A stretch of 30,070 nucleotides of DNA from the NCBI GenBank assembly GCA_002348825.1, contig DEBN01000161.1, positions 18,569-48,638 of the forward strand, read 5' to 3'. Both the position numbers and the translations under genes were made by a program. This document shows, in pieces, positions 15,558-23,990 of this stretch. The stretch comes from Gammaproteobacteria bacterium UBA2955 (lineage in GTDB: Bacteria; Pseudomonadota; Gammaproteobacteria; Pseudomonadales; Azotimanducaceae). Below the pieces are notes generated by a model. The model made no database searches. It worked only from the letters and a program-made list of their open reading frames with translations, and had not been told where the DNA came from. Position 1 is the first letter of the stretch. Each line of letters begins with the position of its first letter.

Positions 15558-16626
15558 GGTGGATTGCATTGTCATTGGCGCCGGCGTTGTCGGTTTGGCG
15601 GTTGCCGCCGCGTTGGCGAAAAATGGCCGAGAAGTGATTGTTTTAGAGCAACACGAACTGATTGGAAGTGAGACCAGTTCGCGAAATTCGGAAGTTATCC
15701 ACGCCGGCATTTATTACCCGACGAACAGTTTGAAAGCGCGATTCTGTGTGCGCGGAAAGCAGTTGCTGTACGACTACTGCGCGAGTCACGGCATCGAGCA
15801 TAGACGCTGCGGTAAAATCATCGTTGCCGCCAACGAATCCCAGCGTTCGACAGTTGAGCAATATATCCCCAAAGCCGCGGCCAACGGCGTCACCGATTTG
15901 TACTGGATTGACGAGGCGGAACTAGCCGCGCTTGAGCCCGAAGTCCGGGGCATTGGTGCAGTGGTGTCGCCGTCCACCGGAATTGTAGATTCGCACGGGT
16001 TTATGTTGAGCCTCCAGGGGGAAATGGAGGCCAGTGGAGGCGTGCTTGCGTTGGCGTCTGCGGTTAAGTCGATAGAGTCGTTGGGTACTGGCTCAGCTGT
16101 CCATGGGGACGGCTTTTCCATAGCTGCTGATTGGGTGATAAATTGCGCGGGTCTGACAGCGCCAGATCTTTCTGCAGGTCTGGCGGGCGTCCCTAAAGCG
16201 CATTTCGCAAAGGGACACTACTATTCGTACACCGGCCCCCAACCATTTTCGCGGCTGGTTTATCCCGTTGCTGAAGCCGGTGGTTTAGGGGTTCACGTTA
16301 CGCTGGATCTCGCCGGTCAGATTAAATTTGGTCCGGATGTGCGCTGGTTGCCAGAGATTGATTACACCTTCGATGATTCACATAAGGAAGATTTTGCCGC
16401 GGCAATTCGAGCGTATTTCCCGGGGTTGGATCCGGCGCGTTTGCAACCCAGCTATACCGGTATCCGACCGAAGATCAGTGGTCCTAGCGAAACCGCAGCA
16501 GATTTTATGCTGCACGGGCCCAGGCAGCACGGCGCTGCAGGTCGCCTAAATCTTCTGGGAATAGAATCGCCCGGCCTTACCGCGTCACTGGCTCTGGCCG
16601 AAGCGGTCGTGCGGGAGCTGTCATGA
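15550..16626 (+). CDS. FAD-dependent oxidoreductase, L-2-hydroxyglutarate dehydrogenase-like
   Basis: This protein has about 358 residues in the DAO/LhgO-type family. The dinucleotide-binding motif IVIGAGVVGLAVA is at residues 7-19, followed by VLEQHELIGSETSSRNSEVI and HAGIYYP, which are typical of L-2-hydroxyglutarate oxidase relatives. The C-terminal part has YTGIRPKISGP and LLGIESPGLTASLALAE, which close the FAD site. The likely reaction is oxidation of a 2-hydroxyacid or related substrate with electrons passed to quinone or oxygen; the substrate is not certain. The start is taken as GTG at 15550, inside the epmC end; a GTG at 15559 is an alternative. The longer ATG frame from 15472 overlaps epmC heavily and adds unrelated sequence. 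The stop overlaps the next gene (ATGA). Confidence 0.85.
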   Translation: MDKVDCIVIGAGVVGLAVAAALAKNGREVIVLEQHELIGSETSSRNSEVIHAGIYYPTNSLKARFCVRGKQLLYDYCASHGIEHRRCGKIIVAANESQRSTVEQYIPKAAANGVTDLYWIDEAELAALEPEVRGIGAVVSPSTGIVDSHGFMLSLQGEMEASGGVLALASAVKSIESLGTGSAVHGDGFSIAADWVINCAGLTAPDLSAGLAGVPKAHFAKGHYYSYTGPQPFSRLVYPVAEAGGLGVHVTLDLAGQIKFGPDVRWLPEIDYTFDDSHKEDFAAAIRAYFPGLDPARLQPSYTGIRPKISGPSETAADFMLHGPRQHGAAGRLNLLGIESPGLTASLALAEAVVRELS

Positions 16627-17798
16627 AAGTTGCTTTATTAGTCAATCCCCTAGCTGGTCTTGGCGGTACGGTTGGATTGAAAGGCAGCGATGGTGCAGAG
16701 CTCCAGGCCGAGGCGCGTTCGCGAGCTGGGCAGGCGCGCGGTGCTGCGCGAGTGGCGGTTTTTCTGCAGCACTTGGGGGCATTTGCTGGCGATCAGCCAG
16801 ACTCTTTTCTGGACCCCTCGGTGCGGCCGATTGAGTGGGTGACGTGGGGCGGACCTATGGGTGCGGATTGCCTACAAGAATCGGGCCTTGATTTCGAGCA
16901 ATTAGGCGAGGCTGTTGCCCCAACCACCGCCGATGACACGGTTCGTGCCACGTTAACGTTTGTCGACCATGGCGTAGATCTTATTGTGTTTGTCGGTGGC
17001 GACGGTACTGCTCGGGATGTGTTGAGCGCGGCTTCAGGCATGACTTCTTTCATCGGACTGCCGGCGGGGGTCAAAATGCACAGCGGCGTTTTCGCCATCT
17101 CGCCGCGAGCCGCAGCTCGGGTGGTCGCGGATTTAGCCAACGGCCGCTTGATTGAGCGGGTGGCCCGAGAAGTGCGCGACTATGTAGAGCCGGAAGCTGG
17201 GGCCATGGCGGTTGGCGATCGCATAATTCGAACACGAAGTTACGGTGAGTTATGGGTGCCGGAGGTGAATGACTTGCTGCAGCAGACCAAGGTTGGCGGC
17301 AAAGAAACCGAGGCACTGGCTGTGACTGAGATTGCCAGTTATGTCACGGAACATTGGTTTGACGATGATCAGACCGCGTTAATCATAGGTCCTGGAAGCA
17401 CGTGTCTGGAGATTAAACGAGGTCTCGGGATTTCTGGCACGCTGCTTGGTTTTGATGTGCGCCTGCCGGATCACTCTTTTATCATTGACGCTACTGCTCA
17501 GCAGTTACTTGCGGTGACGCAGCAGGGCTCTGCGCACGTGGTCTTAAGCTTTACGCGTCAACAAGCTTTTTTGCTTGGGCGCGGTAATCAGCAATTAACG
17601 CCAGCCGTATTGTCTAATCTTCGCTGGCCGCATGACTTTACAGTCGTGAGTTCGAGACACAAGTTGCTAGGGCTAGAACAGCGGCCGTTGCTGGTGGATT
17701 CTGACGATGAGGTGTTGGACGCAAGACTCTCTGGTCTAGTAGAAGTGCTTACGGGTTATGATGAGCGCTCTTTATACCGAGTTACGAGTCCGATTTAA
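16623..17798 (+). CDS. ATP-NAD kinase family protein
   Basis: This 391-residue protein is of the COG3199 type, a relative of NAD kinases and diacylglycerol kinases. It opens KVALLVNPLAGLGGTVGLKG, has the kinase motif VGGDGTARDV (about 124-133), then GLPAGVKMHSGVFAI, a stretch typical of this subgroup. A C-terminal domain includes IGPGSTCLEIKRGLG. The substrate may be NAD or another phospho-acceptor; homologues are poorly characterised. The ATG overlaps the stop of the FAD oxidoreductase (ATGA), making it the last gene of the four-gene chain. It converges on alaA with nine bases between stops. Confidence 0.87.
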   Translation: MKVALLVNPLAGLGGTVGLKGSDGAELQAEARSRAGQARGAARVAVFLQHLGAFAGDQPDSFLDPSVRPIEWVTWGGPMGADCLQESGLDFEQLGEAVAPTTADDTVRATLTFVDHGVDLIVFVGGDGTARDVLSAASGMTSFIGLPAGVKMHSGVFAISPRAAARVVADLANGRLIERVAREVRDYVEPEAGAMAVGDRIIRTRSYGELWVPEVNDLLQQTKVGGKETEALAVTEIASYVTEHWFDDDQTALIIGPGSTCLEIKRGLGISGTLLGFDVRLPDHSFIIDATAQQLLAVTQQGSAHVVLSFTRQQAFLLGRGNQQLTPAVLSNLRWPHDFTVVSSRHKLLGLEQRPLLVDSDDEVLDARLSGLVEVLTGYDERSLYRVTSPI

Positions 17799-17807
17799 CC
17801 GCGCGGG

Positions 17808-19049
17808 TTATTGTCGGTACGTTTCGAGAAAACTTTTCAGTCGACCGAGTGCGTCCTTTAATTGTTCGACGTGGGGCAAAAATACGACTCTAAAGTGGTC
17901 CGCGCGTGGCCAGTTAAAACCACTGCCTTGCACCATAAGCACTTTCTCCTGCAGCAGTAGGTCGAGGACGAACTGCTCGTCATCATGAATATTAAATTTA
18001 GCGGTATCGATTTTGGGGAAGAGATACAACGCTCCTTTAGGTTTGACGCAAGAGATACCGTCGATGTCATTGAGTAATTGCCAAGCGACGTTGCGCTGTT
18101 CGTAGAGACGACCACCTGGTGAAGTGAGCTCGTAGATACTTTGGTAACCGCCAAGTGCGGTTTGAATAGCGTGCTGTGCCGGTACATTCGCGCACAAGCG
18201 AGTGGATGCAAGAATATCCAGTCCTTCGATATAGTCGCCTGCGCGCGGACGAGCACCGCTCACAACCATCCACCCGGAGCGAAAACCGGCCACCCGATAA
18301 GACTTCGACAAGCCGCTAAATGTCAACATGAGCAAGTCATCCGCAAGTGATGCCAATGGGGTATAGGGCTCCTCATCGAACAGAATTTTGTCGTAAATCT
18401 CGTCTGCAAACATCACGAGGTCGAACTCGCGACCAATCGCCACAAGCTGCTCCAGCATTTCGCGCTGATAAACCGCTCCCGTTGGGTTGTTCGGATTTAT
18501 AACCACCAGAGCTTTAGTTCGCGGTGTGACTTTGCTGCGCAAATCGGCCAGATCCGGTTGCCAAGCGTTTTCTTCGTCGCATAGATAGTGGACCGCCTTG
18601 CCGCCACAAAGATTTACCGCAGCACTCCATAGCGGGAAATCGGGGCTTGGAATAAGCACTTCGTCGCCATCATTTATCAAGGCTTGCATGGACATAGCGA
18701 CCAATTCGGAAACGCCGTTTCCGATATAAATGTCATCCACATCGACATCTGCAATACCTACTTGCTGACAATATTGCATAACGGCCTTGCGTGCCGAATA
18801 CAGTCCTTTCGAATCGCAATAGCCCTGTGACTGCGGCACGTTGCGAATGACGTCACGCAATATCTCTTCGGGTGCGTTAAATCCCCAAGGGGCTGGGTTT
18901 CCGATGTTTAGTTTGAGTACAGTATGGCCATCGGTCTCGAGCTGGTCCGCTGCTTTAAGTACAGGCCCACGAATGTCGTAACATACATTTTCCAGTTTAT
19001 CGGACTTTAAGATTGGCCCGGGCGTCCTTTGCGGTTTGGGGCTGTTCAT
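17808..19049 (-). CDS. alaA: Alanine-synthesising PLP aminotransferase AlaA
   Basis: This 413-residue class I/II aminotransferase closely follows AlaA, which makes alanine from pyruvate using glutamate. Typical AlaA stretches are VCYDIRGPVLK and LKLNIGNPAPWGF. PLP-site residues are visible: NPNNPTG (185-191), Asp216 in FADEIYD, and the Schiff-base Lys249 in SGLSKSYRVAGFRSGW. The C-terminal Arg motif lies in DHFRVVFLPH. The start at 19049 has AGGA six bases upstream. The gene is monocistronic in this window, divergent from msrB and convergent with the ATP-NAD kinase-like gene. Confidence 0.93.
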   Translation of the reverse strand: MNSPKPQRTPGPILKSDKLENVCYDIRGPVLKAADQLETDGHTVLKLNIGNPAPWGFNAPEEILRDVIRNVPQSQGYCDSKGLYSARKAVMQYCQQVGIADVDVDDIYIGNGVSELVAMSMQALINDGDEVLIPSPDFPLWSAAVNLCGGKAVHYLCDEENAWQPDLADLRSKVTPRTKALVVINPNNPTGAVYQREMLEQLVAIGREFDLVMFADEIYDKILFDEEPYTPLASLADDLLMLTFSGLSKSYRVAGFRSGWMVVSGARPRAGDYIEGLDILASTRLCANVPAQHAIQTALGGYQSIYELTSPGGRLYEQRNVAWQLLNDIDGISCVKPKGALYLFPKIDTAKFNIHDDEQFVLDLLLQEKVLMVQGSGFNWPRADHFRVVFLPHVEQLKDALGRLKSFLETYRQ

Positions 19050-19085
19050 AGCGGTTCCTGTTTGTTGGCTGCCGGGGCACGGGCA

Positions 19086-19146
19086 AGCGCTAGAATATCA
19101 ACAGCGCTAAATTAGTTTTTGCTAGTCTAAAGGCGGTGTTAGCGCT
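19086..19146. repeat. Three AGCGCT palindromes in the alaA-msrB divergent region
   Basis: AGCGCT occurs at 19086-19091, 19103-19108 and 19141-19146. The second and third are part of a 7-base inverted repeat (GCGCTAA at 19104-19110 and TTAGCGC at 19139-19145). The 131-base region must hold both promoters, so this could be an operator, but no known regulator motif is recognised. Confidence 0.25.
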
Positions 19147-19180
19147 TAGCATCCTTAAAGTCATGGTTTTGGAGAAAAAA

Positions 19181-19588
19181 ATGACGCTTGAAGTGAACAA
19201 AATAGTAAAAACAGATGCTGAATGGAGGGCCCAGCTTTCAGCAGAAGAGTATGCGGTTGCGCGACAAGCGGGCACGGAAAGACCTTTTACCGGCATGTAT
19301 TGGGATGAGACACGTCCCGGCACCTATCATTGCAAGTGTTGCGACTGCAAACTGTTCGACGCCGAAACTAAGTTCGACGCCGGTTGTGGTTGGCCAAGTT
19401 TTTATGCGCCGCTGTCCGCTGATGCCCTGACTACACGAGAGGATTTAAGTCTGGGTATGCGCCGAATCGAGGTGTTGTGTGCGCGTTGCGACGCCCATCT
19501 GGGGCATGTGTTTCCGGATGGCCCGCAGCCCACGGGGCTGCGGTATTGTATGAACTCGGTGTCATTGACCTTGGAAGCGGGCCAATAG
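19181..19588 (+). CDS. msrB: Peptide-methionine (R)-S-oxide reductase MsrB
   Basis: This 135-residue protein reduces the R epimer of methionine sulfoxide in proteins. The structural zinc cysteines are present as Cys51/Cys54 ([11 protein letters not shown]) and Cys100/Cys103 ([12 protein letters not shown]). The catalytic Cys123 lies in RYCMNSVSL, and Cys69 in AGCGWPSF is a likely recycling cysteine. The start is the ATG at 19181, directly preceded by GGAGAAAAAA; a longer frame from 19136 is unlikely. The length matches enterobacterial MsrB. It is divergent from alaA and followed by an acyl-CoA synthetase gene after 67 bases. Confidence 0.95.
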   Translation: MTLEVNKIVKTDAEWRAQLSAEEYAVARQAGTERPFTGMYWDETRPGTYHCKCCDCKLFDAETKFDAGCGWPSFYAPLSADALTTREDLSLGMRRIEVLCARCDAHLGHVFPDGPQPTGLRYCMNSVSLTLEAGQ

Positions 19589-19613
19589 CCTGAACGTTAA
19601 GGGGTTTATATAA

Positions 19614-19635
19614 CGACCGATAACGGTTGGTTTTT
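19614..19635 (+). terminator. Possible weak rho-independent terminator after msrB
   Basis: A hairpin of about six pairs (CGACCG with CGGTTG, one G-U pair, loop ATAA) at 19614-19629 is followed by GTTTTT. The stem is short, so it may be only partly effective. Confidence 0.28.
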
Positions 19636-19655
19636 GGAAGATTAAAGGGGGAATA

Positions 19656-21182
19656 ATGAGTCCAGCAGAGATAGCCGCGAAAGACCCACAGCGGGCCGCA
19701 TACATAGTCGCAGAGACCGGTCAGGTCGTTACTTATGCTGAGTTAGAAGCCGATGCAAACAGAGGCGCGCAGTTTTTTCGCTCGCTTGGTTTGCAGCGTG
19801 GCGACCACATTGCGCTGCTGCTGGAGAATCATCCCGATTTTTTTAAGATTTGTTGGGCGGCGCAGCGCTCAGGCTTGTATTTCACAGCGATTAGTTGGCG
19901 CTTACAGCAGGCGGAAGTTGAGTACATTGTTAATAATTGCGAGGCTCGAGTGTTTATCACGTCTGGGGATAGGCGTGCGGTTGTGGAGCCGTTGCAGGGT
20001 CGCATGGCCCATGTTGAAGCGTGCTTTACGGTGGAAGGGGACATTCCCGGATATAAGTCGTGGCAAGAAACGCTGGCGTCGATGCCGGCAGAACCGATTG
20101 CCGACCAGTGCGAGGGCGCAGCAATGCTCTACTCCTCTGGCACCACGGGTTACCCGAAGGGGGTCAAGCGGCCGTTGCCTGAGCACCCATACGGTGAAGG
20201 CGACGAAATAAACCTGGCCGAGGTACTGTACGGCTGTAATGAGGACTCGATTTATCTATCGCCCGCACCGCTGTATCACGCGGCGCCACTCGCGTTCACC
20301 ATGGGCTGCCTGCGTAATGGCACTACGGTTGTCATGATGCAGCATTTCGAGGCCGAATATGCATTGGAATGCATAGAGAGATATCAAATCACCCACAGTC
20401 AATGGGTGCCAACGATGTTTGTTCGTATGCTTAAGCTACCCGATGAGGTTCGCGCCAAATATAACGTCAGCACCATGCAGGCCGCGATTCATGCGGCGGC
20501 GCCGTGCCCGATTCCAATTAAAGAAAAAATGATCGAATGGTGGGGGCCGGTAATTTTTGAGTACTACGCGGGAACTGAGGGAAACGGTTTTGTGCAGTTA
20601 AACTCCGAGGAATGGCTTGCTCATAAGGGGTCGGTGGGCAGGCCTTTGAACTGCGAGTTGCATATCTGTAACGACGCGGGGGATGAGGTGCCGGTCGGGG
20701 AGTCAGGAACTATATTTTTTGCTGGTGGTGGCACGTTTGAATATTACAAAGACACCGAAAAAACTCAGGGCTCACTGCATGCGAAAGGTTGGTCTACCCT
20801 TGGGGATGTTGGCTATTTGGATGAAGACGGCTTTCTCTATCTAACCGACCGCAAGCATTTCATGATTATTTCTGGTGGCGTCAATATATACCCTCAGGAA
20901 GCAGAAAACGTCTTGATCAATCATGACAAGGTGCTGGATGTAGCGGTTTTCGGTGTACCTAATGCTGATTTTGGCGAAGAGGTGAAAGGCGTAGTGCAGT
21001 TGCGCAACCCAGAAGAAGCGAGCGCGCTACTTGAGGTCGAATTGATTGACTATTGCCGGGAGCACCTATCCGCGATCAAATGTCCGCGTAGTATCGATTT
21101 TCGAGACGAATTGCCGCGTCATCCAACCGGGAAGCTGTATAAGCGCCTGTTGAAAGATGAATATTGGAATAACGCTGGCTGA
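19656..21182 (+). CDS. AMP-forming acyl-CoA synthetase (FadD/FACL type)
   Basis: This 508-residue member of the ANL superfamily activates a carboxylic acid with ATP to an acyl-adenylate and then the CoA thioester. Motifs in order: the P-loop YSSGTTGYPKGVKR (about 159-172), YYAGTEGNG as the adenylate-binding segment, STLGDVGYLDEDG and LTDRKHFMIISGGVNIYPQE as the hinge region, and near the C-terminus PRHPTGKLYKRLL with the catalytic lysine. The sequence style fits long-chain or branched acyl substrates, but the substrate is not certain. AAAGGGGGA just upstream supports the start. An enoyl-CoA hydratase gene 2 kb away may share a catabolic role. Confidence 0.9.
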   Translation: MSPAEIAAKDPQRAAYIVAETGQVVTYAELEADANRGAQFFRSLGLQRGDHIALLLENHPDFFKICWAAQRSGLYFTAISWRLQQAEVEYIVNNCEARVFITSGDRRAVVEPLQGRMAHVEACFTVEGDIPGYKSWQETLASMPAEPIADQCEGAAMLYSSGTTGYPKGVKRPLPEHPYGEGDEINLAEVLYGCNEDSIYLSPAPLYHAAPLAFTMGCLRNGTTVVMMQHFEAEYALECIERYQITHSQWVPTMFVRMLKLPDEVRAKYNVSTMQAAIHAAAPCPIPIKEKMIEWWGPVIFEYYAGTEGNGFVQLNSEEWLAHKGSVGRPLNCELHICNDAGDEVPVGESGTIFFAGGGTFEYYKDTEKTQGSLHAKGWSTLGDVGYLDEDGFLYLTDRKHFMIISGGVNIYPQEAENVLINHDKVLDVAVFGVPNADFGEEVKGVVQLRNPEEASALLEVELIDYCREHLSAIKCPRSIDFRDELPRHPTGKLYKRLLKDEYWNNAG

Positions 21183-21187
21183 GCCTC

Positions 21188-22117
21188 TCAGAGTTTACGC
21201 AACAGGTTGGCCGGCGAATATTGATCGCTGAGCGGGCGTTTACGCAGGTTCCAGTCAGGCCGAGCGCCATCGGCTAAAGCGACTTCTTTAGCGATGCGGA
21301 TAATCGACACATCGAAGGGGCGAAGACCCGCCTCCAAAGTTTCGGCGCGTGCCAACAGCTGTTCTCTGGTGTACGTTGTGCGCATTTCCGAACTGCGTTG
21401 AGCTTGCGGGATTAAAATGACGCGATTGCCGGTATCTTTGCGTCGATAGTTAATAAAGTCTCCAAACACTTGTCGATAGCTGTTGGATTCGTGATGATAA
21501 AGATTGCTCGACGAGAAGGTGTTGGCCACTAAAGTACCATCGGCCGTCAATAAATCGCGCATCTCTCGAAGGTATTCCACGGTCATTAAATGTTCTGGAA
21601 TATAGTCACCATTGAATGCGTCTAAGACGATGAGGTCGTAACGTTGCCCTCTGATTTTGGCCCGTTTGCCAAACACTCTAGCGTCTTCGGTAAAGACACG
21701 ATTCTGATCATCTGTGCGGTAGCCAAAGTAGTCGGTGGCTACTCGAACAACTGCGGGATCGATTTCTACGGTATCTATAACGGCTGCTGGGGCGAGCTCG
21801 CGAAGTGCCATGGGCAGAGTGCCACCGCCGAGTCCAACAATAAGTATGCTCTTGGGCGATGGGTTGAAGAGCAGCGCAGCCATGCTCATCTGGGCATAGG
21901 TAAACACCATTCTCTTGGGTTGCGCCAGGTCCTTACAGCTCTGGTTGCTGTCCGATCGGACCAACGTAAACTTTAAGCACAGAAGATTTTTATTCTGATG
22001 CACTAGGATTCGAGTATACAGCGAGCGTTCTTCGTGCAGCACGCCGTAGCGGTCTGGCGCCGCATTTATTTGGGCGGCCCAAAACAGTGACAGTAAAAAA
22101 CACAGCCGAAGGCTCAT
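21188..22117 (-). CDS. Spermidine synthase-like methyltransferase-fold protein with signal peptide
   Basis: This 309-residue protein has a signal-like N-terminus (SLRLCFLLSLFWAAQINA, then APD). A PABS/spermidine synthase fold follows: VGLGGGTLPMAL (94-105), VEIDPAVVRVA (117-127) and LDAFNGDYIPEHL (165-177). In classical aminopropyltransferases the last motif carries the catalytic Asp in a D-[ST]-[ST]-D-P context; here it differs, so polyamine synthesis is doubtful. The membrane partner gene lies 32 bases upstream on the same strand; in many bacteria these two parts are one fused protein. The frames differ and both genes have plausible ends, so this looks like a real split. The substrate is unknown. 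Confidence 0.8.
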   Translation of the reverse strand: MSLRLCFLLSLFWAAQINAAPDRYGVLHEERSLYTRILVHQNKNLLCLKFTLVRSDSNQSCKDLAQPKRMVFTYAQMSMAALLFNPSPKSILIVGLGGGTLPMALRELAPAAVIDTVEIDPAVVRVATDYFGYRTDDQNRVFTEDARVFGKRAKIRGQRYDLIVLDAFNGDYIPEHLMTVEYLREMRDLLTADGTLVANTFSSSNLYHHESNSYRQVFGDFINYRRKDTGNRVILIPQAQRSSEMRTTYTREQLLARAETLEAGLRPFDVSIIRIAKEVALADGARPDWNLRKRPLSDQYSPANLLRKL

Positions 22118-22149
22118 ATGATCATAACTTTAGACGCAGCGTTCATGGC

Positions 22150-22743
22150 CTATTTCTCTAGGAATCGGTCTGCGGTAAACGCCAACAGCGCCAGCAGCAC
22201 CAAGCAACTGATCAGCAACGTAATAATGGTATTCACCTCAAACCACAACACAAAGTAAAACGAGGTCATTAACGTGCCGATCGCGCTGCCGAGCGTGGAA
22301 ACAAAATAAAGCGCACCAGCCACACGACCGGATTCTGCAACGTTGTCAACTAACAGTCGAACGGAATAAGGCGAAATCATGCCAAGAATCACGGTGGGCA
22401 GGCCAAATAGGACGATGGAGGTGACCAGTGATCCATAGCGCGGGTCTTCCACGCGAAGAAAGACGAATTCCATTAACGCTGGGGCATAAACTGTAAGAGG
22501 GAGTAGCAGCAGTGCGGCGACCGCAAAAATTGCAGCAAACCTGCTTGAAGACGGATTGTGCACAGATAGCCTGCCGCCAAGCAGGTAGCCGATTGATAGC
22601 GACAACATAAAAATAGTGATGATGCTGCCCCAAACATAAATGCCGCTGCCGAAATAGGGCGCGAGAATACGCCCTCCCAGCAGCTCGAGAGACATGATCA
22701 CGAAGCCGCCACTGAAGGCGAGCAAGTAAATGACCGCGATCAA
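22150..22743 (-). CDS. Membrane domain of fused MFS/spermidine-synthase family, as separate protein
   Basis: This 197-residue polytopic membrane protein has about six hydrophobic segments. The signature LELLGGRILAPYFGSGIYVW (about 20-39), followed by GYLLGGRL, matches the N-terminal membrane half of fused MFS/spermidine synthase-like proteins. The start codon is TTG at 22743, in the same frame as and just after the rhodanese stop; no ATG lies between them. The next in-frame ATG (residue 17) would cut into the first helix. The soluble synthase-like domain is encoded by the next gene. It probably anchors or feeds that domain; transport activity is not established. Confidence 0.8.
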   Translation of the reverse strand: MIAVIYLLAFSGGFVIMSLELLGGRILAPYFGSGIYVWGSIITIFMLSLSIGYLLGGRLSVHNPSSSRFAAIFAVAALLLLPLTVYAPALMEFVFLRVEDPRYGSLVTSIVLFGLPTVILGMISPYSVRLLVDNVAESGRVAGALYFVSTLGSAIGTLMTSFYFVLWFEVNTIITLLISCLVLLALLAFTADRFLEK

Positions 22744-22773
22744 TGGGTTCTCGCGATGTTGGTTGACATCGGT

Positions 22774-23163
22774 TTAGTTCTGGTCTTCGGTGGGCGCGCC
22801 ACTGTCTTTCCAGCCCCGATAGCCATCGCCAATGTGGCAGACGTTTTCAAGGCCCATATCTTGGACCGTTTTCGTCGATAAAGCTGAGCGCCAGCCGCTT
22901 TGGCAATAAAACACGAGTTTTTTACCCGACGCGAAAACCTCTTTGTGATACGGCGAAGATGGGTCGACCCAGAATTCCAGCATACCGCGAGGGGCATGGA
23001 AGGCGTTGGGAATTTTGCCTTCCCGCTGCAACTCACGCGGATCGCGTAAGTCGACAAATAGCGTGTTGTCGTCTTCGAGCATTGCCTCGGCTTGGTCGAT
23101 ATCTAGGGTTTCAATTTCAGCCAGCGCCTGATCAATCAGATCGCGATGCGTCACTTTAAGCAT
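22774..23163 (-). CDS. Rhodanese-like sulfurtransferase
   Basis: This 129-residue single-domain rhodanese carries the active-site Cys87 in the loop CQSGWRS (87-93). The N-terminal fold motif FVDLRDPRELQREGKIPNA (about 36-54) precedes it, with a GYRGWKDSG end. Rhodaneses move sulfane sulfur from a donor to a thiophilic acceptor, and the acceptor here is unknown. The ATG at 23163 is chosen because GAGGGGA lies just before it. The longer frame from 23193 runs into the enoyl-CoA hydratase stop. It follows that gene by 14 bases, so they are likely co-transcribed. Confidence 0.9.
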   Translation of the reverse strand: MLKVTHRDLIDQALAEIETLDIDQAEAMLEDDNTLFVDLRDPRELQREGKIPNAFHAPRGMLEFWVDPSSPYHKEVFASGKKLVFYCQSGWRSALSTKTVQDMGLENVCHIGDGYRGWKDSGAPTEDQN

Positions 23164-23177
23164 AGGAGTCCCCTCGA

Positions 23178-23948
23178 TTATTTGCCCTGCCAATTGGGTG
23201 GGCGCTTTTCGGCAAAGGCTTTTGGCCCTTCGATAAAATCGGTGCTGCCGACCATGGCTTGCACGCTTGCATATTTAGCTTCCATGGCGTCTTGCAGTGA
23301 GGCGCTGTCGAGGCTTTTATAGACAACATCCTTGCTGGCCCGAATAGACAGCGGTGCGCATGCAATAATCTGTTGCGCCCAGTTCATTGCCGCGGACATA
23401 AGTTGCTCGTGCGGTACGACTTCGTTGACGAAGCCCAGTTGTACGCCTTCTTCGGCACTGACGTGACGCCCCGTCAAAATCATTCCCAGCGCTCGCTTGG
23501 GGCCAATCTGCCTTGGTAATCTGTTCAATCCGCCGGCCAGTGCAGCGAGGCCTACCTTAGGTTCCGGGAGAGCGAACTTGGCCTGATCCGACGCAATGAT
23601 CAGATCACAAGCCAGTGCGATTTCGAATCCGCCGCCCATGGCGACACCATTGACGGCGGCGATCACGGGCTTATGCATATCAAAGCGCGAGGTCAAGCCA
23701 CCAAAGCCACGAGGCATGGGAACTCGCTCGCCACCTTCGGCTTGATAGCGCAGGTCATTGCCCGCGCTAAAGCCGCGACCTTCGCCGGTAATTATAGCCA
23801 CCCAGAGGTCATCGTCTGCGGCAAACTCGTCGAATACCTTACCCAACTCGGCGTTACCAGGGGGGTGTAGCGCGTTCAACCGATCGGGCCGATTGATCCG
23901 TACAGTCATGATGTGATCGGCTTTCTCTACTATGCAATATTCGCCCAT
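23178..23948 (-). CDS. Enoyl-CoA hydratase/isomerase family protein
   Basis: This 256-residue crotonase-fold protein probably hydrates 2-enoyl-CoA thioesters in acyl-CoA breakdown. The oxyanion-hole segments are GFSAGNDL (59-66) and GVAMGGGFEIAL (101-112). Both acidic residues of true hydratases are present: Glu109 in GGGFE and Glu129 in LPEPKVGL. A C-terminal helix region ends with DFIEGPKAFAEKRPPNWQGK, usual for the family. GGAGAGGGAAT precedes the ATG. It heads or sits early in a minus-strand series with the rhodanese and membrane genes. The exact substrate chain is not readable. Confidence 0.9.
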   Translation of the reverse strand: MGEYCIVEKADHIMTVRINRPDRLNALHPPGNAELGKVFDEFAADDDLWVAIITGEGRGFSAGNDLRYQAEGGERVPMPRGFGGLTSRFDMHKPVIAAVNGVAMGGGFEIALACDLIIASDQAKFALPEPKVGLAALAGGLNRLPRQIGPKRALGMILTGRHVSAEEGVQLGFVNEVVPHEQLMSAAMNWAQQIIACAPLSIRASKDVVYKSLDSASLQDAMEAKYASVQAMVGSTDFIEGPKAFAEKRPPNWQGK

Positions 23949-23990
23949 ATTCCCTCTCCCTTCCTGATGTAAACGATAGTTTCTGTAACC

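Noticed and set aside
17797..17809. Inverted repeat AACC-GCGCG-GGTT between convergent stops as a bidirectional terminator
   Set aside because: The stem is only four pairs with no proper T-tract on either side; it could easily be chance.
21179..21191. CTGAG-CCT-CTCAG hairpin between the acyl-CoA synthetase and synthase-like genes as a terminator
   Set aside because: The stem is five pairs, part of it lies within the acyl-CoA synthetase stop region, and no T-run follows.
22118..22149. Frameshift that breaks one fused membrane/spermidine synthase gene
   Set aside because: The upstream part ends with its own stop and the downstream part starts with a signal-like sequence, so two separate genes are more likely. 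It cannot be fully excluded without a second read of the region.
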